Positions 44,005-55,207 are shown, counted from the first letter of the stretch. The stretch is DNA of 64,000 nt from Myotis daubentonii (GCF_963259705.1 NC_081840.1:3777062-3841061), one strand, 5' to 3'. Numbers and translations: made by a program. The notes: a model not told the origin generated them from the letters alone.

Positions 44005-44220
44005 GGGGATAATAGGTTTGTGTGTGCGAGTGAATTAGTCTGCGCCCGTCCAGCCATCTTTAGCTCACATTAATCACACCCTGTTACTCGAAACAGTGCA
44101 ACTCTGATCTAAACCAATTAGGCCCGCGCTGTTTAGACAAAGCGGTGAATGCAGCTCCGGAGAGCAGCACCTCTGGCCGTGGAGGTGTCTTAAGATAATG
44201 AGCTTGACTCCGTGGGTGGC
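44005..44220. promoter_or_regulatory. CNE candidate
   Basis: TAGCTCACATTAATCACACC, TCTAAACCAATTAGGCCC and TTAAGATAATGAGC in repeat-free sequence. Confidence 0.35.
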
Positions 44221-44530
44221 TTTGCGGAGAGGTGTGTTTTTAGAGGGGGATGTCTATTTGCAGCTTCTAAATCTGCAGGAGAGGAAGGGCCCCAGGCAAA
44301 CAAGGTATGGGGATACACAGGCAGGTCGGGGAGCCCCATTTGGAGCCGCTGAGTTGGAAACGCACAGCCTCTCCCCTTGGGAAGGTCCAGCTGGCTCTGA
44401 CAAAGGGAGAAATCTAAAATATAACCCGCCCGAGACTCCCAGCGACAGTGCCAGGCCCAGGTACACGGCTTGCAGAGCTTGGCTCCCTGTGCAATCTTTT
44501 CTGCGCTTGTGGAAATGGAGGGACAGCCTC

Positions 44531-44533
<3 letters not shown>

Positions 44534-44561
<28 letters not shown>
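44534..44561. repeat. (GT)14 microsatellite
   Basis: Perfect GT run. Confidence 0.95.
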
Positions 44562-45522
44562 CGAGAGGAGCACTGACCTCGGGGTCCACCAGCTGAGCGG
44601 CGCTTGTGGTTTTGACACCTGAGGGCTGGCAGGTGCTCCTTGAGTGCCGGATGGGAGGGGAGCATGGTCCCTACCTTCCAGCCAGTAGGCATCCAGTGGA
44701 GGCTGTGGACTCGCAAGCAGCAACATCAGTGCCGGGTGAGGCTGTGGAAGCAGGGAGGGCTATGGGGTGCCTGAGGCCCAAGGTCAGGAAACTGAGTCCA
44801 CCCTTAGGCTTCGGCCAAAGCTCTTGAGATCACGGCAGCTCGGAATGAATGGTCACAGATGCAGAGAGGACCTCCAGGCAGGAAAGTGCTGGAAGGAATT
44901 CTGGGCAGGTAGAGAGAACAGAGGGTGCCACGGGAGGAAGCACGCCACTACGGAACAGCATTCTTCACTCACGGGGACCACTGGAGCGGAGAGTCTGAGA
45001 TGGGCGATGGGCGGAAATGACGCAGGCAAGGCCAGGGCCCCGGGAGCATGGCTGTCACACAGGATCATTCCTGTGGTCTACTGTTGGCTACAGGTGAGTG
45101 GCTAAGGCTAGCCCACTGGAATATCCAGGTGTGGGCAGGGCCAGCTCCACCAAAGGCTCTAGGGGGAGACTCCTTCCTGGCCTCTCATAGCTTCCGGTGC
45201 CCCAGGCGTTCCTTTCCTAGGGCTGTGTGACTCCAGTCCCCTTCTTCACACAGCCTGCCCTGGGGGACCACACCTCCTCATCTTCCTTCTCTCCTAAGGT
45301 TGCTCATCCTTGGGTGTAGGGCCCATCCTAATATGGGGTGTTCTTGTCCCCAGATCCTTATTCCAAATATTCCAAGGTCCCGCATGAACGTGGGCCCCCA
45401 GGTCCTCCACTGGGAGGAAGGACAAAGAATTGAGGACGTATTTCGAGAAGCACGAACCTGTTCCTGATCTTTCTTCACTATAGAGAGCTATGCCAGGGTG
45501 AGGGCGTGGGCCCCCTGTTCCC
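44562..45522. other. unique non-coding sequence
   Basis: No recognised gene or mobile element. Confidence 0.35.
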
Positions 45523-45710
45523 GTAGGGGCTGACCTAGCTTCAATCCCAGCCCGAGCACCTCCTAGCGGCGCGACTTGGGCAGGTCACCTTCTGAGTCTG
45601 TTTTCTCATCTGTAAAATGGGGAAAACCTTATGGGTCTTTGGGGAAGACCAAATACAATAATATGTACAGCATCTGGCGTATAATACTCATCATATATCA
45701 TCATCATCAA
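45523..45710 (+). repeat. MIR, well preserved
   Basis: CTAGCGGCGCGACTTGGGCA, GGTCACCTTCTGAGTCTG, TTTTCTCATCTGTAAAATGG and the CAGCATCTGGCGTATAATAC end run in MIR order. Confidence 0.85.
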
Positions 45711-45839
45711 TTTCACTTACGGAGCCGTTAGTGCCCTTACTCCTTCCAGGAGTGAGTCTCCATAGCACCTCGCCTGTCTGCACACCCTCCGCCTCTGTGC
45801 TCACTGTCCTGCTCACAGACACCACGCTGGCGTGATGGA
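45711..45839. other. unique non-coding sequence
   Basis: No recognised content. Confidence 0.3.
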
Positions 45840-46168
45840 GACCGTTAGGACCTGAATTCTGTACCCTCGTTCACAAGCGGAAGCCCTAACCTCCGGCTGG
45901 ATGGTATTTGGAGGTGGGGCCTCTGGGAGGTGATTAGGTTAGGTAAGGTCATAAGGGGTGGGTGCTGACCAGGGATTTGTCCCTTATGAGAGGAGAACCA
46001 GAGAGCTTGCTGTCCCTCTTTCCGTCTGCCATGCAAGGGCACAGCAAGATGACAGCTGCCTGCAAGCCAGAAAGACAGCTCTCACTGAACCTGACCTTGC
46101 TGCCTGCTGACACCCTGAGCTTGGACTTCCAGCCTCTTGAACTGTGTAAAAATCAATACCTCTCATTC
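45840..46168 (+). mobile_element. MST/MLT1-like LTR (ERVL-MaLR class)
   Basis: GGTATTTGGAGGTGGGGCCT, CTGGGAGGTGATTAGGTTAGG (split words), GAGAACCAGAGAGCTTGC, TCTGCCATGCAAGGGCACAG and GAGCTTGGACTTCCAGCCTC match the MaLR LTR order closely. Solo LTR, no internal region seen. A GT repeat abuts its A-rich end. Confidence 0.85.
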
Positions 46169-46170
46169 AA

Positions 46171-46174
46171 GTGT

Positions 46175-46214
<40 letters not shown>
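46171..46214. repeat. (GT)n microsatellite
   Basis: GT run of about 22 units with one GA interruption. Confidence 0.95.
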
Positions 46215-46218
<4 letters not shown>

Positions 46219-46239
46219 GCTTATGACACTTCGCCATGG

Positions 46240-46430
46240 CCGCCTGAGCTGACAAGGCAAAGGCGATGCATAGCCCTTTCACATGCAGTTTCTCTGCTTC
46301 TCAAAAGAGCTCAGTGGGGCAAGCCATGCTACTGATGCGGAAACTGAGGCCCAGAGAAAGGGTGTGGCTTGCTGAAGTCACACAAGCATTGAGTGACAGT
46401 TCTGGGCTGAGAACCTGAAGGAATTTCTTC
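46240..46430 (-). repeat. MIR fragment
   Basis: ACTGATGCGGAAACTGAGGC, CCAGAGAAAGGGTGTGGCTT and GCTGAAGTCACACAAGCATT are minus-strand MIR words. Confidence 0.75.
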
Positions 46431-46762
46431 CCTTTTTGAGTAGCCAAGTCTAGCTCAGGCCAACAGCCAGTCTGGAGGGTGAGGTGCCCTTGACCATCCA
46501 GAAGGGGTCGCTCTGCAGTGCTCCTCACTGAACCTCCCTGCCCTGTAGCCTGGGGTCCTTTCGCTCAAAGGAAATTAAAAACCTGTTATATGCAAAGACA
46601 ATTTTGATATTCAATTTCTTCTGTTATCACTCCTCTATTTACTGATCCCTCTCCCTTTCTCACTAGATTATAAGTCCTAGAAGGCAGGGGATATGACCAC
46701 TGTATGCCTGAATTCACAGAACAAGGTTGGATCTAGCACCAGGAGGGTGACCAGTAAAGACA
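46431..46762. other. unique non-coding sequence
   Basis: No recognised gene. A/T-richer from 46560 to 46670. Confidence 0.3.
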
Positions 46763-46830
46763 GAATGAATGAATGAATGAATGAATGAGTGAATGAATGA
46801 ATGAGTGAATGAGCAGATGAATGGATGGAT
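46763..46830. repeat. (GAAT)n microsatellite
   Basis: About 16 units, with GAGT variants and a GGAT end. Confidence 0.95.
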
Positions 46831-47339
46831 AGGTTGACCTCTTTCCATGAGCAGCCCGGTTGCTAAGGATTTTGACTTCTCTCTGCACAGACGGCTTTTG
46901 CTGGTCCTGCTTCAGAAGAGATAGACCTTATTTGTGGTTTATATATTGGTAGCCTGACGGGGATTTTCTGAGTTGCCGGAGGGCTGGAGGGGTTGACGAA
47001 CTTGCAGGTGTCTTTTTTAAAAAAAGGATCTTGTGATCTACTTCCCAGAGTTGCTTGTTGGATTCACCATGTTTTTGGATCTGCTCTGAAGCCGTGGTCG
47101 CTGTAAGCATCTTCCATCCGCAGGACGTGGGAGTCAGAAGTCAGGCCTTTGGGGACATGGCCCTGTGGCCTCGGGGCTGGGTGCTGTCACTGGGCATTTG
47201 CATGTATTGCGTCTTTGTAACCATCCATTCCATGCCCTCCCCTCCTGGTTTATGTGAGAGCAGAATTCCATCGGCAAAGTGATTAGCTGCTGGGGGCATA
47301 AATCGTTCCCCTGAATACTGTTTTTCCTTTTGCTCCATC
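46831..47339. other. unique non-coding sequence
   Basis: No recognised gene or mobile element. Confidence 0.3.
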
Positions 47340-48360
47340 TCCAAATTGATGTTTCCATCTCATTGTTTTCATATTTGTTTTTTAACTTTATCTAAAGATT
47401 TCCCCCCCCCCCCACATGAGAATTATTTAACAAAAGGCAAACTCGAACCACTTTCTTCTGCAAAGCTACTGCGACAAAGCCAGTGTCAACAAGGGGGCAA
47501 GATCCATCTCGGGGAACTCGTGAAACCTCGAAGAGGAATTTGCATAAAATAGTTCTGGTGTTATTATTCACTATTCTTTCCCTGACAGATATGTCAGGGC
47601 CTTGAAACCTAAAAGAACAATTATGCTATTGTATCTCTCGGAGGATTCAAGGGGTGTGTCTTTGGTGGAAAAAGTGCTATTAGAGCTTTGAAAGCAGTTA
47701 AAAGGCAGCCCAAGGGACTCTTTAGCTAGTCACTTTATAAAGAATGCCTCGGCGCTAAGTGTCTTAAAGTACGTTTGTTCAACTGGTACTTTGCTTCGGA
47801 AGAAAAAGAACCTACTAATAATTAGCGGCTGCACTTTTTTAACGTCTGCATTAGCTATAAATAAAAGATCTCCATGAGGTCATCCTGGATTAGGTTTAAC
47901 TCGGATTCTTATGGGACGGGACCCATATCTCTGTCGAGCGTCTTGCAACAAATTACCTGCAAGCTTTTTTTTCTCTCGCTCTCTCTTTAAATGTAGCGAA
48001 CATTGCAGAAGTCATTGCCATTGACAATTATGAGCCAAATCAGGACCTAATCAGTCAATCCGCGCCTTGCACAAGCTGGCTTAACCTAACGCGACTGAAC
48101 GTTAAAACCTGAAGCGCTGATAAGGCCTGTCTCCCTGCAGCCGGATGGGGCGCGGGAGGCAGTGATCCGACTTTCATTTTCCCTGAAACCCGCTGATTAT
48201 GTTATTCTCAGGTTCGGCTGGGCCTCACCGGGAAAAGGCAATGCCAACTTTTGATGGGAATAATTTTGAAATTCAAGGAAGTCACGGAGAGGCAAGAAAA
48301 TGCCGCTGTCACATCGGGTGATAAGTCAGTGTGGAAAATGAAGGAGCCGGGAAACTTACA
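47340..48360. promoter_or_regulatory. largest CNE candidate block, about 1 kb
   Basis: Free of every repeat type recognised elsewhere in the window, apart from C12 at 47402-47413. It has retained CpGs and many homeodomain, SOX and GATA-like words (CTACTAATAATTAGCGGC, GCATTAGCTATAAATAAAAG, CATTGACAATTATGAGCC, GCTGATAAGGCC). No long frame crosses it. A kilobase without insertions in such a repeat-laden window suggests purifying selection. Confidence 0.5.
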
Positions 48361-48619
48361 GTGAAAATGCTGCCAGGACTGTGGGGTCAGGGACATTTTG
48401 ACTCAAATGTACGAGAACTAATAGGCACCGGCATGGATGGGTGGTCTGGGTTCTTAACAAGCGGCAAGTGGTGTTTGTTTCCTATGCTACTTCATATGTC
48501 AAAAGAGATACTCCTTTTTTCATTGTATTTATTTTTTATTTTTTAATCCAGGCATTCTTCCAGCTGGCATTGATTGGGCGCTGGTTGGGTTCCTTGAAAC
48601 CATGTAGTTTGACTTGTTA
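48361..48619. other. unique non-coding sequence
   Basis: No recognised content. Confidence 0.3.
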
Positions 48620-49010
48620 TTTTATGAACGAGCAACAGAAGGTTCAGAATGGGCAACACTCAGCCCAGAATTCCACGATGAAGGTAAAAGAGAAATATGG
48701 CCGCTGTCATTGCCCCCTAATATCTGTGCCTTGCTTTCCATTGTTACAGAATCCTGGCTAGCACAAGGTCATCTGGAATAAGGACCATTATTTCCCATAA
48801 TCCTCCGCAGCTATGGGTAGCCATGTGATAAGGTTCTGGCCAATGAGATGTAAGCCAAGTGGCTTGTGAAACTTCCGGGGAAACACCCCTCCCTTTTCAC
48901 ATCCTAGAACAGGGTGGCGGTCTTGGCAATGGAGGTGTGCAGAGAGAAGCAACCTCAGAAAGAGCCCAGGTCCTCCCCCATGGAGTCTCTGATTGCTGAC
49001 CACTGCCCAT
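48620..49010 (+). repeat. possible ancient LTR remnant
   Basis: TGGGTAGCCATGTGATAAGG, GTTCTGGCCAATGAGATGTA and GAAACTTCCGGGGAAACACC are words typical of an old mammalian LTR. A stretch at about 1400-1620 may be a related piece. Confidence 0.5.
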
Positions 49011-49153
49011 GAGTGAGAGAGAGAAAAAGCTCTATGTAGGCCCAGGTAACTTGGATCTTTTCACTTTCATGCATATTTAATCTTAGATGAATGGAGTAGC
49101 TCTCAGAAGGGCTCACCAGACTCCAGGCAGGGTGCTGAATGGGTTGTCTAGGT

Positions 49154-49368
49154 CCATGGTCAGCAAACTGCGGCTCGCGAGCCACCTGCGGTTCTTTGGC
49201 CCCTTGAGTGTGGCTCTTCCACAAAATACCACGTGCGGGCGCGCACATGCAGTGCTATTGAAACTTCGTGGCCCATGCGCAGAAGTCGGTTTTTGGCCTG
49301 GGCGAGTCTATTTTGAAGAAGTACTGTTGATATTTGGCTCTGTTGACTAATGAGTTTTCCGACCACTG
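49154..49368 (+). mobile_element. non-autonomous hAT related to the fold-back element
   Basis: Left arm matches 40698 onward (CAGCAAACTGCGGCTCGCGA). The right arm differs and ends TTTTCCGACCACTG. Perfect 8-bp target duplication GTCTAGGT at 49146-49153 and 49369-49376. The first bases have mutated (CCATGGTCAGC). Confidence 0.93.
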
Positions 49369-49376
49369 GTCTAGGT

Positions 49377-49789
49377 CATTGCTTTGCAAGCATGATGGCA
49401 CTTCAGCTAGAACCTGGTTGCCCTGTGTACTGTGCTGGGCCCTGTGTCTGCTGATGCACAGCCTCGCCATTCACCTAAGACTCTCAGGCACCCAGCAATG
49501 ACCCTGACACAGAGTGTGCTCCATGCAGTTGTAGGAGAGGTCATTGGATGAGTGACACCATGGAGAGGGGCCTAGGAGAAGCTGGACCGCAGCTCTCCCC
49601 ACCACACTGTGCCCTGCTGGACTCACTGGGGACGCACACACCTCAAGTTGCAGTTTTGTCCTGACCCCACATTACTGAGCATTGTTTGGTGACAAAATGA
49701 TTCATTAACTTCCCATGGATTTGTCCTCTCTCTTTTCTTTCTGGTATTGTTGTCTCTCGATATGATGTAAACAGAGCATAAATCTTGGC
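49377..49789. other. unique non-coding sequence
   Basis: No recognised content. Confidence 0.3.
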
Positions 49790-50200
49790 TCCTGCCAACC
49801 GCTGTTTGGTTGAAACTGCCTGTATTGTCTTGACATATGTTGGAGTCTTTAAATTAACAGGGGAAAGAATTGATTTTAAAAATGGCATTTGCATTAAGGG
49901 TTATAAATGGGCAATTTGGGAAGCATGAAGATCTCATGGAAAATTATGCACAGATATTATAATTAGCATAGCAGTGGGGTTTTGACTCCATGAAATACAC
50001 AGCTTTGTACATCCACTGGGGATAATTGTATGCTGCCCGAAGTGTGTACATGGTATAATGTTCATATCCAAGGCTCTAGCTAAGCAATGAGGTCACTACT
50101 GGACAACCCATGGAATCTTGGATTCGTGGTGGATTTTAGGCATGATTTTTTTCTGACATCTTGAGTTTCCAAATTCCTTTGTTATAGTTTTGGCCAAAAC
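49790..50200. promoter_or_regulatory. weak CNE candidate
   Basis: A/T-rich block with TCTTTAAATTAACAGG, AATGGCATTTGCATTAAGG and ATATTATAATTAGCATAGC. No repeat recognised, no frame. Confidence 0.25.
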
Positions 50201-50202
50201 TT

Positions 50203-50424
50203 ATTTCTTTAAAAAATTATATATATATATAATTTATTTCAGAGAGGAAGGGAGAGAGAGAGAGACTGAAACATCAATGAGAGAGAATCATTGATCAGCT
50301 GCTTCCCGCATGCCCCACACTGGGGATGGAGCCCATAACCCAGGCATGTGCCCTGACCAGGAATCTAACCGTGACCTCCTGGTTCTTAGATAGATGCTCA
50401 ACCATTGAGCTACGCCTGCTGGAC
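50203..50424 (-). mobile_element. Ves SINE
   Basis: (AT)n tail, GAGAGGAAGGGAGAGAGAG, CACTGGGGATGGAGCCC, GACCTCCTGGTTCTTAG and a CATTGAGCTACGCCTGCTGG head. Flanks AAAACTTATTTCT and AGAACTTAGTTCC are the target duplication. Confidence 0.92.
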
Positions 50425-51577
50425 TGGACAGAACTTAGTTCCATGCGTGATCAGCGCCTGGCTCCTTTCAGGATCCCCGCGGAAGGGACTCACCCAGCAC
50501 CCACAGAGAGGAGAGCGCTGCCAGGTTCCCAGAACAACTAGATCAAAACGCGGACCACCTGTCGTCAAACACTTAGCACCTCCATTCTCTTGACCCCTTA
50601 GCCATTGACCTCTTGTTTTGGCCTCTAACTTAAACCCGCTGGCAGTGTGATTCATCTTCTTCAGGCTCAGGAGTGCCACTGATTCTTGGCAACCAATTTC
50701 TTCACTCAGTTATCCACCTGAGCACTGTCCACTCATCTGCCTGACATGTACTGTGCCAGGTACGTGTGTGTGTGTTTGGGGAGGGAGGGCAGAGAGATGA
50801 ATAAGACCCTGTCCCTTCCCTTAAAAGAGCTCACAGTTTAGTGAAGTTTCCAAACAAGGAACAAGTGAGGCTGGTCCAGGGAAACAAGAAAGGTGTGGGG
50901 ACCAAGCAGGCATGAGCCAGCATCACAGACAGGGCAGTTGGGGTGGAGTCAAGAGACAGGCTGGGAGTCTGGGGTCGGCCACTTGAGAAAAAACTTCAAC
51001 ACAGTATCAATGCATGCTGGGAAAGCCAGAAAGGAGGTGCTAGCTAGACACAGGGAATACAAATACTGCGTTACAGGCAGGAATCTCCAAATACTTAGCA
51101 ACTGTGTGTGTTTCTAAGTGTCATCATCAGTCTTACTATTATCGTCATCATCATCATTATAGGTAGGTGCCCAGTACAAGAAACTCACATTTGGGAGAGG
51201 AGCCCGAATGGCTGCTCTGGGGGCACAGCATGTTTCGCTCTGGCCGAGGGCCTAGCACCTGGGGGTTGACCTGGGGACGAGTTAGGTGGCAGGATCCGGT
51301 GATTTAGGCCCACGGGTTGGCTGGCTGACTCCCTCCTTTTTTGAGCATGTGTCTCTAGAGTGTGGGGAAGCACAGGACTTGGCTGGAATGTCTGTGAGGA
51401 TTCTCTGAAAGGTCGGGGACCTCTGGGGAGATCTTGCCAAAGGCAGCAGCCCCTACCTTGACTTTTCCAAACAAGTGTGAGCCCCCAGGTGTTTTGCTAG
51501 AATCTCTATGTTTAGTCTTTTAAGACCCGACCTTGTAGAAGCAGGTGCTTCTCAAGGATGCCTGCCCTGCTGATTGT
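50425..51577. other. unique non-coding sequence
   Basis: No recognised gene or mobile element in 1.1 kb. A short ATC/TCA-rich stretch is at 51120-51160. Confidence 0.35.
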
Positions 51578-51585
51578 ATCTAGAG

Positions 51586-51643
51586 CAGCCGTGGGCAAAC
51601 TACGGCCCACGGGCCGGATTCGGCCCGTTTGAAATGAATAAAA

Positions 51644-51698
<55 letters not shown>

Positions 51699-51838
51699 CC
51701 GTACCCTTTTATGTAATGATGTTTACTTTGAATTTATATTAGTTCACACAAACACTCCATCCATGCTTTTGTTCCGGCCCTCCGGTCCAGTTTAAGAACC
51801 CATTGTGGCCCTCGAGTCAAAAAGTGTGCCCACCCCTG
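51586..51838 (+). mobile_element. non-autonomous hAT, GTGGGCAAAC family, copy 3
   Basis: Ends CAGCCGTGGGCAAACTAC and GTGTGCCCACCCCTG. Flanks ATCTAGAG and GGCTAGAG are a 6-of-8 target duplication. The internal A-tract is 51 bases (51646-51696), far longer than in the other copies. The A-tract yields a false poly-lysine frame. Confidence 0.92.
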
Positions 51839-51846
51839 GGCTAGAG

Positions 51847-52129
51847 GTTAATTTTAGTTCAATTTGTTGTTCCAATAAAAGCCTAAGGAGGCAGGCGAAC
51901 AGGGCTTTTTGCTCCTAAAGCCAACTAGCCCCTTAGCCTTCTCTTTCACCGAAACGTGTGTCAGAGTAATCATTCATCCTCTGCTGAGCGTCTGCTGGTC
52001 AGCCCCAGCATGGAAACAGTTTAAAGAAGCCATTCAATTAGAATGAAATTTACATGTGAATATGGAGGCTTCATTCCCTGGATTCCTTCTACCCACTTCC
52101 AAACATAAGAGATTCCATTACACTTTTAC
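51847..52129. other. unique non-coding sequence
   Basis: No recognised content. Confidence 0.3.
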
Positions 52130-52385
52130 TGTGGTAAGTACAGCAATGAGAATAATAATAGTGAAATAGACATTTAGATAGCTTTTGCCACTTGCTAAGC
52201 ATCACTCCGGGGTCTTTGTTACTCCATTCGTTTTCTCCGTGGCTCTGTGAGATTGGTGCCATTGTCATTCCCATTTTACAGATGAGAACACTGAGGTGGA
52301 AGGGATAAGGCCCCTTGGCCACGTTTACACAGAGAGGGAGTCAGGATCTGAACCCAGGTTTCTGAGTTCAGAGCCCAGGCGCCCC
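52130..52385 (-). repeat. MIR, nearly full length
   Basis: GAATAATAATAGTG, CCCATTTTACAGATGAGAAC, GGCCACGTTTACACAGAGAG and GGATCTGAACCCAGGTTTCT follow the minus-strand MIR order. Confidence 0.85.
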
Positions 52386-53219
52386 CCGCCTCCTCACCTC
52401 CTCTGTGCTGCTATGGGGAGATGCTTCGATTCTGTGCCTTTTTTCTACTTTAGAGACTAAGAAATGAAACTCAGGAACTTTACGCAGTAACCAGCCACAG
52501 GTCCTGCATTTGTAGCCGATGCGCGGCTCAGGATGGAGCCAGCATGATCCTCATTGTCTCCCGCAACTCCAGCTCCTAACAATGCAGAACGCACGTTCAT
52601 ACTGCCAGTTACCCCGGCAGCTTTAATTTTGGGGAGTGGGGAGGTGGGTCCTCACATTAGGCTGACATTTTCCACCTGAGAAGTCTGGGGATTTGCCACT
52701 GTGTGGGCGTCATCTGCCCTCTGCCACCCCCTTTCAATTCTCTAACTCATCTCTGTCTCTCTTTCTATTCGGAGCCTCTTCCTGCTCCCAGCCTTTCTCA
52801 GCCATAAGACTGGGAGTGCATCCGCACCCCCCCCCTTTGAGCTGGCCTTCCTTCCTATTTTACAGGGGGCCCTGGACCCTGGGACGCTCCCCCAGCCCAG
52901 CCTCTGCTCATCTTCCTGTTTGAGGGCCTCCCTCCCTCCCTGGACAGCAGGGGCCTGAGCCCCAGACATGCTGTGCAGCCAAAGTCTGAGCGATGCCGGG
53001 GACCCGGAGCGCTCTGCTGGGAGGGGAGGTGGAGCTCTGAGGGAACCTCAGCAGGGAAAGGGCAACTGTTGGGCGGATCAAAAGTGGCCAAGTAGATGGG
53101 AAATGGGCTGCTGGCTGAGTCGAAGCATCCCAACTATGAGGGAATCTTCTCCATAGGATTTTAAAAGAGATTTAGCAACCTGGGGATGCAGGACGAAACA
53201 GCCCCGCTGAGTCCGGAGA
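52386..53219. other. unique non-coding sequence
   Basis: C-run at about 52829-52837. Frames at 52693-53133 overlap on both strands and match nothing. Confidence 0.35.
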
Positions 53220-53390
53220 CCTTGTGCTTCAACCTGGCTATGTGGTTGCTAGGTAGTCTCTGTGTGGTCGCTATGTACTAGCTAAGTGAATTAGGCCCCG
53301 CAAACACCTTCCCCTCCTGGGCCTCTCTTTCCTTCTTTGTAAACTTACAGGATTAGATTAGGTGACCTTTGCAGGCATCCCTACATGCTA
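53220..53390 (+). repeat. MIR-like fragment
   Basis: CTCCTGGGCCTCTCTTTCC, TTTGTAAACTTACAGGATTAG words in MIR order. Diverged. Confidence 0.45.
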
Positions 53391-53725
53391 TTATTTTTGT
53401 TTTATTAACCTTAGAAAGCCCTGGTTACAAGAATTTTTATGCAAAAACGTATTTTGTCTTAGTTTTAAAAATTACAGAGACTCAAAGTTGAATGTGCACA
53501 ACACACTGGGGAGCAGAGAGAAGAAGGAAGACGCATTCTCTGTGGAGCCGCACCGTGTGGGGGCGGGTTTCAGCCTGGTTTTCTGTGCAGTGACCTGCTT
53601 GCTAAGCTGCTTCACGCACGTGAAACCACGCATGCGATGTCTTCTTGTAAACATTGCATCACACCCACCCGGTCCAAGTTATTACGGACTCTTCCCTCGC
53701 ACAGTTTCAAGGCTGTGGAAGTGCT
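53391..53725. other. unique non-coding sequence
   Basis: No recognised content. Confidence 0.3.
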
Positions 53726-53873
53726 TTTATTTTTATTTATTTATTGATTTGAGAGAGAGTGAGAGAGGAGATGAAATAGAAACATCAATCAATTGCCTCC
53801 CTTACATTCCTCGACCGGGGATGGATCATGCAACCTAGCTATTGTACCCTGACCAGGAATTGAACCTTCCATC
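53726..53873 (-). mobile_element. truncated Ves SINE
   Basis: (ATTT)n tail, GATTTGAGAGAGAGTGAG, ATAGAAACATCAATCAATTG, ACCGGGGATGGATCATGCAA, GACCAGGAATTGAACCTTCC. The tRNA-like head is missing. Confidence 0.85.
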
Positions 53874-54105
53874 CATTTTTTTTCTTAATCCTCACCCAAA
53901 GATACTTTTTCCATTGCTTTTTTCAGAAAGAGTGGAAGGAAGGGAGGGGTAGGAGAGGCGGGGGGTGGGGAGTGGCGGGGGAGAGAAGAGAGAGAAACAT
54001 CGATGTGAGAGAGGTACATTCGAACCACAGCCCAGGTACGTGCCCTTGACTGGGAATTGAACAGGAGACCCTTTGATTGGAGGGATGATGCCACACCGGC
54101 CAGGT
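53874..54105 (-). mobile_element. second bat SINE, TTAATCCTCACC subtype
   Basis: Its minus-strand 3' end is CTTAATCCTCACCCAAAGAT, a hallmark of another common bat tRNA-SINE subfamily. Then come a GA/GT-rich block, AGAAACATCGATGTGAGAG, GGTACGTGCCCTTGACTGGG and a CACACCGGCCAGGTG head. A stretch between the CGATGTGAGAG and CAGCCCAGGTACG parts is deleted. It abuts the previous SINE. Confidence 0.88.
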
Positions 54106-54435
54106 GCCAGAGGAAGATTTTTTTACATCTGGGCATTTACAGTGAAATCCCAGGCAGTCTTTGAATGTGTCTGTCCGTGTATTTATTCACTCAGCAGACA
54201 GGCACTACCTCCCCGTGAGGTTATGACCAGGCACAGCCGAAGGCACAGGACCAGGGACACCAATGACAGCCCGTCTTTGTCCTGCTGAACCCCAGGCCGT
54301 GGGGAATCACCAGGTAACCAGGCTGGGCCCACCCTCCGAGGGTGGTGCCTGCAGGTCCAGGTACGGTGCGTCCCCTCGGGTTCTGCAGAGGGAGAGAAGG
54401 TGCTCTCCTATCTGGGAGTTTGTCTCCAAACACAC
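54106..54435. other. unique non-coding sequence
   Basis: No recognised content. Confidence 0.3.
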
Positions 54436-54439
54436 TTCT

Positions 54440-54800
54440 TACAAATACTTCAACCTTTTCCTACACTTGACATTTTATGTACCCCACACTCTCCTGGGCG
54501 TCTCTGGTTTGGATCCCCTGCTTCTCTCCTGAAATGCTTTTCCTCTCTTTACCTCCTAACAAACTCTGATTCATTTTTCAACACCCAGGTCACCTCCTCT
54601 CTGGGGCTAGCACCCAACTGGAGTGAGTGGTGGAGGGGGTGAGGTGTGGGGGGGGAGGTGAAGAGGTCACTGTACATTATGTCCCAGGCCCTTTTGCCCT
54701 TCCCTGTGTCTCCAATGTGCTGACGTCACGTCTCAGGACCTTTGCACATGCGCTTCCTCTGCTCTCTGTCATCAGCTCTGTCTGAACACTTCTGACCTGT
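54440..54800. repeat. L2 3'-end-like fragments
   Basis: CTTGACATTTTATGTACCCC, CAACACCCAGGTCACCTCCT, GGACCTTTGCACATGCGC and CTTCCTCTGCTCTCTG are words of the L2 3' end. Strand left open. Confidence 0.6.
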
Positions 54801-55199
54801 GATGACGGTCTGACCTAAGCCGGCACATCTTTAGGGTGAGTTGATTCGTGGGGTGTGCGGGGCAGCTTCCCGGGTGGGTGAGCTCGCTCCTGGGACGCGG
54901 AGCTGACTTAGGTCTCCGGATGTGCTCTTGTTACATCGCAGGCAGTGACTTGCTGTGCTTTCTCCTTTGCTGGGTCAAGAGCCCCTTGGACCTGAAAACA
55001 GAAGATCTGTCTGAAACTGTGAGTGCCGGTCCCGGCACCAGGTCTCCGCTTCAAGAAGAGGCTTGGCCAGGCTCCGAGCGTCAGGCAGGCAGGCCTCACT
55101 CTAGATGCCACCATAGCAAGTGTGTTTGACTACTGAGCATCATGTTGAAAACACACAATCTCCGACGTCTCCTGGGCACCAATTATGAATCAGGCATTC
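54801..55199. other. unique non-coding sequence
   Basis: No recognised content. Confidence 0.3.
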
Positions 55200-55207
55200 T
55201 TCTAGAG

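Noticed and set aside
43524..44012. 162- and 147-codon opposing frames
   Set aside because: CpG-rich sequence open on both strands, no domain, no conserved start.
51574..51795. Poly-lysine protein
   Set aside because: Translation of the 51-base A-tract of a hAT element.
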